25,463 nt of DNA. Origin: SIO4C1 sp039820425. GTDB taxonomy: Bacteria > Cyanobacteriota > Cyanobacteriia > Phormidesmidales > Phormidesmidaceae. Location: positions 1 to 25,463 of the forward strand of contig JBCBQD010000055.1 of assembly GCA_039820425.1 (NCBI GenBank). Reading direction: 5' to 3'. The position numbers and the translations under genes are program-made. Shown piece after piece: positions 1 through 6,834 of this stretch (the first letter of the stretch is position 1; every line of letters begins with the position of its first letter). The notes below the pieces were generated by a model that was given only the letters and a program-made list of their open reading frames with translations, made no database searches and had not been told where the DNA came from.

Positions 1-1099
1 AGATGCCCGCCCCGCCCCCTAGCACCTGATCGACCACAATGGCGTTATCCAGATCGCCAATCATGTTTGTAAAGCTGCGGTCCCCTGGCTTGATCAAAAC
101 ATTCAAAAGACTCGGCACGGGGTAGCCCCCGAGCCCTGGCCTAAAACCATTGCCGGTTGAAGTTTGCCCCAGGCGGCGACCGATTTTGCGATCGCAATAA
201 AACCCAGCCAGGCTCCCTGCGTCGATCAGCATGAGCTTTTGAGTCAGTTGCCCTTCATCATCAAAAGGACAGCTATAGGGGCCCTGGGTCGGGTCTTGAA
301 AAAAGGTAATTGCAGGGGATACGACCCCCTGGCTCAGCAGTTCACTCCAGGGCGACGATTTTTCCACCACCCGCTTACCGTTGAGGGCAGACTGGACTGT
401 CCCCCATAGCAAATCAGCCGCCTTGTTTGTGAACACCACCGGCAGGCGTCCGCTGGGGGCCTCGACTGTCTGATCGGCCCACCTCAGACGCTGCAAAATT
501 TCCTCAATGGTGGCCTTGGGGTTAAGCCGATCGCGGGCGATTTCCCCGTCCCCCACGTTCAAAAAATCATCCCCTCGAATCCAGTCAATGCCAAAGTAAC
601 TGCTCAGGGTGGTGTCTCGATAGGCATAGTCCAGACCTGCAGAATTTACCAGGCGAGTCGTTTCGGTTTCACAGTCTAACTCTGCCTGGCAGATCACCTC
701 GGGATAGACCTGACGCATCAGATCGATTGCCTCTCGCCCCCACTCTACTAGTTGCTCCACCGTCACCGCCTGCCCCGAAGTTGGGAAGCGGTGTGGTTTA
801 CCTGGGGTTAGCTCCGGTGTCTCAGCCTCATTCAAATCGCTCAGGGCCAAGGCTTTGTCGATCAGTAAGCCGGGCTCCACCGGCCCATAGGCCACCGCCA
901 ACCCCGGTTTGCCCCCCCGCCAAAGCCGCAGCGCTACCCCTTCTGACTCGGAGGTTTCTAACTGCTTGAGCCGATTCGCTTCAAAAAGAGCCGGTTTTGA
1001 CAGCGTTGTCGCCTGATAAACCTCAGCCGCCTCTGCCCCGGCCGCTTTTGCACCCGCGAGTAGCTGCTCGGGCAGATCGGCATGTTTGGTTGAGTCCAC
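1..1099 (-). CDS. TldD/PmbA-family protein (partial, C-terminus outside window)
   Basis: The minus strand is open from 1099 to the window edge (about 366 codons). TldD/PmbA proteins form Zn-dependent protease complexes that process peptides such as microcins, and they are usually cytoplasmic. The N-terminal part has the family pattern of an Ala/Glu-rich helix followed by FEANRLKQLETSESEG and a GVALRLWRGGKPG strand. Near the left edge the PmbA signature appears: RRLGQTSTGNGFRPG, a PVPSLLNVLIKPGDRSF stretch, then DNAIVVDQVLGGGAGI. I chose the GTG at 1099-1097 because GGGAG lies nine bases upstream and the family similarity begins shortly after; no ATG fits better. A full PmbA-like protein is about 430-450 aa, so roughly 70-80 residues are missing. 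Its partner gene is not visible. Whether it is closer to TldD or TldE/PmbA is uncertain; the absence of HExxxH in the visible part favours the PmbA side. Confidence 0.85.
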   Translation of the reverse strand, partial: MDSTKHADLPEQLLAGAKAAGAEAAEVYQATTLSKPALFEANRLKQLETSESEGVALRLWRGGKPGLAVAYGPVEPGLLIDKALALSDLNEAETPELTPGKPHRFPTSGQAVTVEQLVEWGREAIDLMRQVYPEVICQAELDCETETTRLVNSAGLDYAYRDTTLSSYFGIDWIRGDDFLNVGDGEIARDRLNPKATIEEILQRLRWADQTVEAPSGRLPVVFTNKAADLLWGTVQSALNGKRVVEKSSPWSELLSQGVVSPAITFFQDPTQGPYSCPFDDEGQLTQKLMLIDAGSLAGFYCDRKIGRRLGQTSTGNGFRPGLGGYPVPSLLNVLIKPGDRSFTNMIGDLDNAIVVDQVLGGGAGI

Positions 1100-1177
1100 A
1101 GAGCTTGGCTCCCACTGACAGGTTGCTGCTATCTTCTGAGATTTTGATCCCGATGGGCAAGGTATTTGTCTTTGGGC

Positions 1178-1229
1178 AAGCAGATCACTGTGGGGGCGTA
1201 GCATGCTACGCCCCCACAGTGATCTGCTT
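1178..1229. repeat. 52-bp perfect palindrome with 26-bp arms and no loop
   Basis: The left arm (1178-1203) is the exact reverse complement of the right arm (1204-1229). The core reads GGGCGTAGCATGCTACGCCC. A run of six T (1228-1233) follows on the plus strand, so it looks like a rho-independent terminator for plus-strand transcripts, yet no plus-strand gene ends here. On the minus strand, where hpf and the TldD/PmbA gene are transcribed, the T-run after the stem is poor. A mobile palindromic repeat, or a processing/attenuation hairpin between the two genes, is therefore as likely as a terminator. Confidence 0.7.
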
Positions 1230-1251
1230 TTTTAGCTATTTGGCTCCTCAG

Positions 1252-1818
1252 CTACCCGACAATATGGTGTTTGCCCACGAGCTGCACCGTGCTGGCCTGG
1301 GGGCCCTTCTCACCCGCCTCGAGCGCAAACCGCACCTCGGTACCCACCGCTAGCTGCTTGTGATCGCCATTCAGCAAGCTGTTGGCGTGAAAATAAATGG
1401 CTTCCCCGTCGGACGTTTCGATAAAGCCATAGCCCTCAGAGGGATGAAAATCGACAATCCGACCGTGGGGGGGCACATCGTGGGTTTTAACCAGATGGCG
1501 CTGCCGAGACACGTAGGCTTTGAGCTGTCGCCGCGCCGCTGCAAACGCATCGCGGATGGCCACATAGCAGTTTTGATGGGCCTGATGGGCGGTGGGCTCC
1601 CGGTTGACAACAATCTCTTCGTTGGGGACAGTGAGGTCAATTTTAATTTGGTAATGCTGGCCTTTGTAGTGATGTTGGTGGGGCGCATCGATCACCACTC
1701 GACAGTGCTGGATGCGATCGCACAGATTTTCTAACTTAGCGACCTGCTGGCGCACCTTAGCCTCAATTGCATCGGAATGGGGTAGGTTACGAAACGTGAT
1801 TTGCAGTGGCTTTTGCAT
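1252..1818 (-). CDS. HPF/RaiA-type ribosome hibernation factor fused to a cold-shock domain
   Basis: A 188-aa protein. Residues 1-110 match the HPF/RaiA (sigma-54 modulation) fold: LQITFRNLPHSDAIEAKV, then CRVVIDAPHQHH and YQIKIDLTVPNEEIVV, followed by a helix rich in Arg/Lys (FAAARRQLKAYV). This fold binds the decoding centre of the 30S subunit and silences ribosomes under stress. Residues about 118-185 form a cold-shock (S1-like OB) domain: GRIVDFHPSEGYGFIE carries an RNP1-like GYGFI core and IYFHANSLL an RNP2-like segment. The protein therefore lacks the usual long-HPF dimerisation tail and carries a nucleic-acid-binding domain instead. An excellent ribosome-binding site (GAGGAGG, about five bases before the ATG) supports the start. 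It is transcribed toward the TldD/PmbA gene, with a 152-bp gap holding the palindrome. Fusions of this kind are known in bacteria, so the call is firm although the exact role is not. Confidence 0.9.
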   Translation of the reverse strand: MQKPLQITFRNLPHSDAIEAKVRQQVAKLENLCDRIQHCRVVIDAPHQHHYKGQHYQIKIDLTVPNEEIVVNREPTAHQAHQNCYVAIRDAFAAARRQLKAYVSRQRHLVKTHDVPPHGRIVDFHPSEGYGFIETSDGEAIYFHANSLLNGDHKQLAVGTEVRFALEAGEKGPQASTVQLVGKHHIVG

Positions 1819-2180
1819 AAAGCCCTCCTCGCGTAGGTAAACGTCAAATGCCCTCAGAGGGGACCTGCAATCCTCTCTTAAAGGGCATTGATCATAGAGA
1901 TAATAAAAAAACTAACCGAAACAGTCGCAGCGACAGAATTGCATTCAGGTTAAAGCAGCTAGAATACGAACTGCAAAGACTGCGCACAACCATAGTTACC
2001 TCTCCAATTCATAGGGTTTGAGGTGTTTTTGGGGTAAGCAATCAGCTTCATCATTGAAAGGTTTGAACGGCTCAGATTTTGATCGGTCGGTCTGCTTACA
2101 CCCTATGGCTATATCATCGCGCTAAAGTCAACGGCGTGGGCAAAAATGAAAGAAAAAGATTAGAAAGAACATGAGACACG
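1819..2180. other. Divergent intergenic region (362 bp) between hpf and the hydrolase
   Basis: No credible ORF is present. It must hold the promoters of two divergent genes. The only clear structure is a hairpin in the hpf leader (1847-1889), listed separately. An A-rich tract lies just before the hydrolase start (2145-2175). Confidence 0.6.
1847..1889 (-). promoter_or_regulatory. Hairpin in the 5' leader of the hpf-CSD gene
   Basis: AATGCCCT (1847-1854) pairs with AGGGCATT (1882-1889), and the inner AGAGG can pair with CCTCT. It lies 29 bases upstream of the hpf start and is not followed by a T-run on the minus strand, so it is more likely a leader structure than a terminator. The function is inferred only from position; cold-shock and hibernation genes often have structured leaders. 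Confidence 0.35.
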
Positions 2181-3038
2181 ATGCCTAAACTACCGCGAAT
2201 CTTACGCAAAACAGCCCTGGTGCTGGGGGGCGGGGCCTCTAGTCTGTACTTGGGAACCTGCGTTTTTTTATATGCCTATCAACCCCGGCTGATTTTTAAA
2301 CCAGAGCCCACCTTAGACTTTACCCCCCAAGATTTGCAGCTTGACTACGAAGAGATCTGGCTGACGGTAGGGCAGGCCAAACTCCATGGCTGGTGGCTAC
2401 CGTCAGAGGCCTCATCTCGAGTGCTGCTCTATCTCCACGGCAACGGTGAGAATATTTCCGCCAATTTGAACCATGCCCATCGCTATCAGCAGATGGGATT
2501 TTCGGTACTGCTGTTTGACTATCGCGGCTATGGCCTTAGCAGCGGCCCCTTTCCGTTAGAAAAGCGAGTGTACGAAGATGCTGCCACCGCTTGGCAATAT
2601 CTGACCACCCAGCGCCAGATTGCCCCAGAAAATATTTGGATCTATGGCCATTCTTTGGGGGGTGCGATCGCAGTTGATCTGGCCGTCAAACACCCCGAGG
2701 CCGCCGGGCTGATTGTCGAAAGCTCGTTTAGCGCCATGCGCCAAGCCGTCGATGCGACGGACCAATACCGGTGGATACCGGTGGATTTAATCCTGACCCA
2801 GCGGTTTGACTCAGTCGCCAAGCTACCCAACCTAAAAATGCCCGTTTTATTCATCCACGGCCTTGAAGACGACACCATTCCGGCAACCATGAGCCAGGAT
2901 CTCTACGCCGCGGCCCCCACGCCTAAAACCCTTTGGTTAGTGCCGGGGGCCAACCACAGCGATGTCGCCACGGTGGCTGGAGAAGATTACTTTAATCAGG
3001 TTAAAGCCTTTCTCAAAGACAGCGGCGAAACTTTCTAA
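2181..3038 (+). CDS. Membrane-anchored alpha/beta hydrolase (S33/BEM46-like)
   Basis: A 285-aa serine hydrolase. Residues about 11-33 form an N-terminal hydrophobic segment that probably anchors it in the membrane. LYLHGNGEN (84-91) is the oxyanion-hole HGNG motif, FDYRGYGLSSG (112-122) is typical of the BEM46/YqkD branch, and GHSLGG (156-161) is the nucleophile elbow with Ser158. Asp230 in HGLEDDTIP and His259 in GANHSD complete the triad. Length and motif spacing fit the family (270-320 aa). The physiological substrate is unknown; relatives include esterases, lipases and peptidases. The ATG at 2181 has only a weak upstream AGAAAGAACATGAG context, but it places the anchor correctly. Its last four bases overlap the stop of the convergent Nif11-like gene. 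Confidence 0.9.
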   Translation: MPKLPRILRKTALVLGGGASSLYLGTCVFLYAYQPRLIFKPEPTLDFTPQDLQLDYEEIWLTVGQAKLHGWWLPSEASSRVLLYLHGNGENISANLNHAHRYQQMGFSVLLFDYRGYGLSSGPFPLEKRVYEDAATAWQYLTTQRQIAPENIWIYGHSLGGAIAVDLAVKHPEAAGLIVESSFSAMRQAVDATDQYRWIPVDLILTQRFDSVAKLPNLKMPVLFIHGLEDDTIPATMSQDLYAAAPTPKTLWLVPGANHSDVATVAGEDYFNQVKAFLKDSGETF

Positions 3039-3220
3039 ATCCAGGTCATTTGCAAAGGCTTTTGATGACCAGCCAGCAGTTCCTGTTCGGTAAACTCATA
3101 GCCAAATTCAGCCGCCACCGCCAGCAAATCAGCCGAGCAGCGGATCGACTTAAGCCTTTCAGTCAGGGCATTGCGGGTAGAAATAGCTTGGAGGAAACTA
3201 GCAACGTTTTTCTTAGACAT
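3035..3220 (-). CDS. Nif11-like small peptide (stand-alone leader-type protein)
   Basis: A 61-aa peptide matching the Nif11 leader pattern: VASFLQAISTRNALTERL, then SADLLAVAAEFGYEFTEQEL. This equals the family scheme of an F-L helix, a short turn, an A-x-x-x-G-Y/F motif and F-T/S-x-x-E-L. Nif11-type leaders precede many cyanobacterial RiPP cores and direct modifying enzymes. Here only about a dozen residues (AGHQKPLQMTWI) follow the leader; there is no double-glycine cleavage site and no Cys/Ser/Thr-rich core, so it is either a stand-alone member or one that lost its core. No lanthionine synthetase, cyclase or peptidase-ABC exporter is nearby. The stop overlaps the stop of the convergent hydrolase by four bases. 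No clear Shine-Dalgarno site precedes the ATG at 3220. Confidence 0.75.
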   Translation of the reverse strand: MSKKNVASFLQAISTRNALTERLKSIRCSADLLAVAAEFGYEFTEQELLAGHQKPLQMTWI

Positions 3221-3299
3221 GGTTTTTTCTTTTCAACAAGTACGTAGGTGAGCGAGGGGAGGAGGGGCTAGCCGCGTGACTGCCCCGCCCAGGATATAG

Positions 3300-3409
3300 A
3301 ACAAAAGAGAAAAGGTGGGGAAGATGGGGAAGAGGGTAGAGGGTAGTGAGTAGAGGGTAGTGGGTAGAGGGTGGTGGGTGGGTGATGTAGAGACGCAATA
3401 TATTGCGTC
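3300..3409 (-). repeat. Palindrome-ended intergenic repeat, copy 1
   Basis: Read on the minus strand, the unit begins with the perfect 18-bp palindrome GACGCAATATATTGCGTC (3392-3409), continues as TCTACATCACCCACCCAC, then becomes a degenerate CCCTCTACCCACTA-type tail toward 3300. Copy 2, at 5576-5690 on the plus strand, shares the first 36 bp with one substitution. TAGAGACG-type palindromes are widespread in filamentous cyanobacterial genomes. The tail accounts for spurious open frames here. The remainder of the 3221-3512 gap contains no gene that I can see. Confidence 0.7.
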
Positions 3410-3512
3410 GGCGGGGAGAGGATAGTGAGGGGGGAGTTTGTCTAAGGCCTACTATCTACTGACTCCTAATCTCCTATTTACTAATTAGTGCGGGAGTTTG
3501 ACCGCTTATGCA

Positions 3513-4145
3513 TTACCCCCACCCCAGCTCCACTTCGCGTTTAGCCAAAATGCTTTTGATATGCTTTTTGACCGTATTGACGCTGATGTAGAGCGTCTGG
3601 GCGATTTCTTTGTTAGAGCGTTCCGCCCGGCGCAGTCGCCACACTTCAGCTTCGCGGGGGGTCAGGCCGTATTGGTTGGCCTCAGAGGCCGCTAGTCGTT
3701 GATTGGCTGCATGGCGGTCTTCTAACACCACCAGCAGGCAGGGATGATCGACGGCCTCCAGGGTGATCCACTGGGCCCGCAGATAAAGCTTAGGAAACTG
3801 GGCTGTACTGATCTCGGTCTCAGCCAGATTTGAGATCGCCTCGGGCTGGGTCATCAGGGTTTGGCAAAGCCGCCAGACTACCTTGGGCAAAGATTGGGAT
3901 GGGTTTGTCAGCAATTGGCTACAAATCCGGTAGGCTGGCTGGTTAGCCCGGAGCACATCACCCGTCGGAGTCAATAGTAAGATGCCGTCTAGCAGGGTTT
4001 CAATATTGATCTGCGAGAAGCCAGACCGCTTGCAAAAGCGATCTACGGTGTCAAAACCGATGGAGTCAAGCCCGGCTGACGCCTTTGTCGGGTCTAGCCA
4101 AGCATTGGGTTCTAGCAGAGAGGTTGATTGAGGCATAGGTCTCAT
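3513..4145 (-). CDS. LuxR-family transcriptional regulator with PAS-like N-terminus
   Basis: A 210-aa regulator. Residues about 160-203 are a GerE/LuxR helix-turn-helix: LTPREAEVWRLRRAERSNKE followed by IAQTLYISVNTVKKHIKSIL, with the recognition helix at NTVKKHIKSIL. Residues about 45-145 resemble a PAS-like fold (NIETLLDGILLLTPTGDVLRAN, and later LEAVDHPCLLVVLEDR), which may sense a ligand or redox state. There is no response-regulator receiver domain. It is transcribed divergently from the sigma-like gene at 4405, so the two may share the 4146-4404 control region, and it could regulate that module; this is inference from position. Met4 is a possible alternative start. Confidence 0.85.
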   Translation of the reverse strand: MRPMPQSTSLLEPNAWLDPTKASAGLDSIGFDTVDRFCKRSGFSQINIETLLDGILLLTPTGDVLRANQPAYRICSQLLTNPSQSLPKVVWRLCQTLMTQPEAISNLAETEISTAQFPKLYLRAQWITLEAVDHPCLLVVLEDRHAANQRLAASEANQYGLTPREAEVWRLRRAERSNKEIAQTLYISVNTVKKHIKSILAKREVELGWG

Positions 4146-4404
4146 CCAAAGGGAGCTATTAGAGACTTTTACGAACCCCCCTGGTTTTATGCACCGATCT
4201 GAACTATGGTCGTTGCTCCAACTTTCTTAAGGCTACACAATGCTTTCTCAGAGAAGGTTTCAGCCATTTCAAAAAAAATTAGGGTGCGTCGTCAAAAATG
4301 TAAACTTGTGTAACACTGCATAATTTTCGATCAATTTTGCGCAGTCCCTATTAGAAATAAAGGTGACCCCTGACATTTCTGGCCGGTTTGCTCGGCACAA
4401 GCCT

Positions 4405-5568
4405 ATGGATGCAAAGCTAGCAGCCCTACTCGCCCCCCTTCAAACCCCTGACCTGGCCGAGGCAGATTATCAACGTGCCCTCAACCAGTTAGCCGATGAA
4501 GTGTTGCGATCGCGGAAAATCGGTCGGTCCTACAAAGGACAGTTCCCGCACCCCCTCTATCAAAACCTGTATGACAACCTTCGCAAACAAGTGCTGAGAA
4601 ACCTTACCCTAGAGTGTGATCGTCTGTGCGATCGCACAGACGATCACAAGGGCACTTTGCCCATCTCAGAGAGCCTCTCCTGGGACGAATGGGCAACCCG
4701 TCAGCGGTTTGAAGCCGCCCGTCCCCTGCTGACCGACGATTGCCTCGCTCAGCTAGCCCAGACCGCCCAGCAATATCCCAGCGGCGACCCGCTCCGGCAA
4801 TATGCCCTATCTGAGCTAGTCCAGGCCCTGCGGTTGGTCAAACAAGCCGACACCACCGCTACCCACGCCCCTGACACCCTGAACCGAACCCTCAGCTATG
4901 TCTGCGAAAAAATTGAGCAATATGACCCCCAACGTGGCCCTGTGATCGCCTGGGTCAACTACCATCTCAAACTGACCCCCGGTCTCATCCAGCAAGAACA
5001 AGAAGACAAAGTCATCCAATCATCCCGGCGCAAGCTATTCAGAACCCGGCTGATGCTCAAGCGGCTGATGCAAGCCGCCAACCCCGAAACCGTGGTGAGC
5101 TGGCTGTACCTCTATCTCAAAAAACTCATCACCCAGATCCTGGCCACCTATGGCCTCATCCCCCTATTGTTTTTCCACAGACTGGCTCGCCTGTATCGCT
5201 TAGACCGCAGCGCCGTTGAAACCTTTCTATTTGACCTGGCCGCCGCCGTCATCCATACCTCTCCCAAAATCTCTTTCGCCGAGCCCGAAGCCGCCCCCCT
5301 GGAAAATATTAGCGCCCCCGGCACCTACAACACGCTCTCCGACGAAATCCGCCAGTATCTCGAAACCGACCCCGAGCAGATCTTGCAGAAACACATTCAG
5401 GGATGCCCCCCTGCCACCTTTCAAACCATTGCCCTGGCCCGACTCAACGGCCAACGCTGGAGCGACCTCGCCAATCAATTCAACGTCGCCGTCCCTACCC
5501 TGAGCAGCTTCTACGAACGCACCCTCAAACAAATCGCCCCCAAAATCAAACAATATATTCAAATTTAA
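4405..5568 (+). CDS. Sigma-70-like protein of the DUF1822/CHAT-CHASE2 module
   Basis: A 387-aa protein from the ATG at 4405; an in-frame GTG at 4363 would add 14 residues, and neither start has a clear Shine-Dalgarno site. N-terminal segment: LQTPDLAEADYQRALNQLAD then EVLRSRKIGRS. The central YDPQRGPVIAWVNYHL (173-188) resembles the sigma region 2 signature seen in atypical cyanobacterial sigma factors. The C-terminus (about 338-385: TFQTIALARLNGQRWSDLAN then FNVAVPTLSSFYERTLKQI) resembles a region 4-type helix-turn-helix. From memory, relatives are annotated as sigma-70 family proteins beside DUF1822 and CHAT genes in many cyanobacteria. Core-binding and promoter-recognition regions are poorly conserved, so it may be an adaptor rather than a working sigma factor. 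A 34-bp palindrome centred on HIP1 lies inside it (4615-4648). Confidence 0.7.
   Translation: MDAKLAALLAPLQTPDLAEADYQRALNQLADEVLRSRKIGRSYKGQFPHPLYQNLYDNLRKQVLRNLTLECDRLCDRTDDHKGTLPISESLSWDEWATRQRFEAARPLLTDDCLAQLAQTAQQYPSGDPLRQYALSELVQALRLVKQADTTATHAPDTLNRTLSYVCEKIEQYDPQRGPVIAWVNYHLKLTPGLIQQEQEDKVIQSSRRKLFRTRLMLKRLMQAANPETVVSWLYLYLKKLITQILATYGLIPLLFFHRLARLYRLDRSAVETFLFDLAAAVIHTSPKISFAEPEAAPLENISAPGTYNTLSDEIRQYLETDPEQILQKHIQGCPPATFQTIALARLNGQRWSDLANQFNVAVPTLSSFYERTLKQIAPKIKQYIQI
4615..4648. repeat. 34-bp perfect palindrome centred on HIP1, inside a CDS
   Basis: The octamer GCGATCGC (4628-4635) is extended by 13 perfectly complementary bases on each side, giving arms of 17. It encodes part of residues 71-81 (around CDRLCDRTDDH) of the sigma-like protein. 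HIP1 itself is only eight bases; the other HIP1 sites I inspected here extend by at most two or three bases per side. Confidence 0.8.
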
Positions 5569-5575
5569 TGATCAA

Positions 5576-5690
5576 GACGCAACATATTGCGTCTCTACAT
5601 CACCCACCCACTACCCACTACCCACCACCCTCTCCCCCATCGCCCTTCCCCCATCGCCCTTTCCCCTCCTCTACTCACCATGCCTTCCCC
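5576..5690 (+). repeat. Palindrome-ended intergenic repeat, copy 2
   Basis: It begins with GACGCAACATATTGCGTC (5576-5593) seven bases after the sigma-like stop codon, continues TCTACATCACCCACCCAC, then (CCCACTA)-type heptamers and CCC-rich tracts. It is homologous to the minus-strand copy at 3300-3409; both copies start at the same GACGC boundary, so the unit has one sharp end. The repeat provides an in-frame TTG extension of the DUF1822 frame that I regard as noncoding. Confidence 0.7.
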
Positions 5691-5709
5691 GACCCGTCCT
5701 GCCGCTAAC

Positions 5710-6648
5710 ATGACCATCCCCCTAACCGATCAGGCCCATCAGCTCGCCGATCGGTTTTGCCAGGCGCAATCTGATCTCCAGAAGGCAGAACAACTCTATT
5801 TCAACACCCTGGCCGTTTGGGGCATGCATCACTATCTAAAAGACCACGGCTGGGCAACCGAGTTTGGCGACAGTTGGGACCCCGTTTTACAAACCTGCTT
5901 AAACGTGGCCGATCTAAACGTAAGCACCCTGGGCAAGCTCGAATGCAGGCCCGTCACCCCTACCGATGAGAATGCCCTGGTGCCCGCTGAAACCTGGGAA
6001 GACAGAATTGGCTACGTTGTTGCGCAATTAGACGAAGACCTGGAAAGGTTGACGTTGATCGGATTTGTGGAGCAAGTCACCGTTGAAGATCTGCCTTTAA
6101 CACAACTTCGCCCCCCCCATGAATTGCTCCCTTATTTACAACAGTTAGCGGAAATCAGGACGAAACAACCCAACTGGGCCACCCAGGCGGCCCGACTAAG
6201 CGGATGGTTTCAAGACCAAATTGACACCGCCTGGCAAACCCTTGATGACTTAACCCAGGTCAGGGTACCCGCCTTTCAATACCGCAGTGCACCTGGGCCA
6301 GAGTCATCTGGCCTGTCTATCAATGAACTGCCCCTGCGGATCAGCCGGGGCAAGATTCTGGACCTGCAGCCCGCGGCTAGCCCCGTGGCCCTGATTGTCG
6401 AAGCCGCCCCCATCCCCGCCAAAACCGAGATGATGATTGCCGTCAAAGTTTGCCCGGTGGGGGAGATCGCCTATCTGCCCGAGACCCTGGAGCTGATTAT
6501 TCGCGACCAGGCAGGGCAGGCGGTGATCACCGCCCTAGCCTGCGGCACCGGTATGATCACCGCCGAGTTTAGCGGCACCCCAGACGAACGCTTCAGCGCC
6601 GAAGTCTCCATTGGCGAACGCCAGATCGCCGAACATTTTATTATTTAA
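5710..6648 (+). CDS. DUF1822 family protein
   Basis: A 312-aa protein from the ATG at 5710 (MTIPLTDQAHQLADRF); an ATG at 5680 is an alternative, and further upstream the frame is repeat sequence. It matches the cyanobacterial DUF1822 pattern: AHQLADRF, LYFNTLAV (29-36), SWDP (55-58), VADLNVSTLGKLECRPV (about 66-82), WEDRIGYVVAQLD (96-108) and the C-terminal sandwich (PVALIVEAAP and VKVCPVGEIAYLPETLELII). The biochemical function is unknown. DUF1822 genes often sit beside sigma-70-like and CHAT-domain genes, as here, suggesting a role in the same sensory or effector pathway. No signal peptide or membrane segment is visible, so it is probably cytoplasmic. The 186-bp gap to the next gene is C-rich repeat. 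Confidence 0.85.
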   Translation: MTIPLTDQAHQLADRFCQAQSDLQKAEQLYFNTLAVWGMHHYLKDHGWATEFGDSWDPVLQTCLNVADLNVSTLGKLECRPVTPTDENALVPAETWEDRIGYVVAQLDEDLERLTLIGFVEQVTVEDLPLTQLRPPHELLPYLQQLAEIRTKQPNWATQAARLSGWFQDQIDTAWQTLDDLTQVRVPAFQYRSAPGPESSGLSINELPLRISRGKILDLQPAASPVALIVEAAPIPAKTEMMIAVKVCPVGEIAYLPETLELIIRDQAGQAVITALACGTGMITAEFSGTPDERFSAEVSIGERQIAEHFII

Positions 6649-6654
6649 GTTTGA

Positions 6655-6830
6655 ATATCTCCCCCATCTCCCCCATCTCCTCCATCTCCCCTATCCCCGC
6701 GTCTCCCCCTATCCCCGCGTCTCCCCTATCCCCGCGTCTTCCCCTCTCCGCATTCCCCTCTCTCTACCCACCACCCACCACTCACCCCCCTCTCCCCACC
6801 TCCCCACCTCCCCACCTCCCGACAGGCGAT
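6655..6830 (+). repeat. C-rich tandem repeat spacer between DUF1822 and CHAT genes
   Basis: Short CCCCCATCT units (6657-6690) are followed by three copies of a 17-bp unit, CTATCCCCGCGTCTCCC, at 6691-6707, 6709-6725 and 6726-6742 (one change in the last), then CCACCCACCACT and CCCCACCT runs up to the CHAT start. Degenerate C/T tandem repeats of this type, comparable to the STRR heptamers of cyanobacteria, recur at 9592-9645 and in the tails at 3300 and 5600. Confidence 0.75.
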
Positions 6831-6834
6831 TCCC

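Noticed and set aside
997..1353. Plus-strand open frame across the palindrome
   Set aside because: It overlaps the antisense TldD/PmbA and hpf genes and runs through the 52-bp palindrome; no family resemblance and no ribosome-binding site.
6660..6830. Possible CRISPR array
   Set aside because: Units are tandem without unique spacers, and no cas genes are present.
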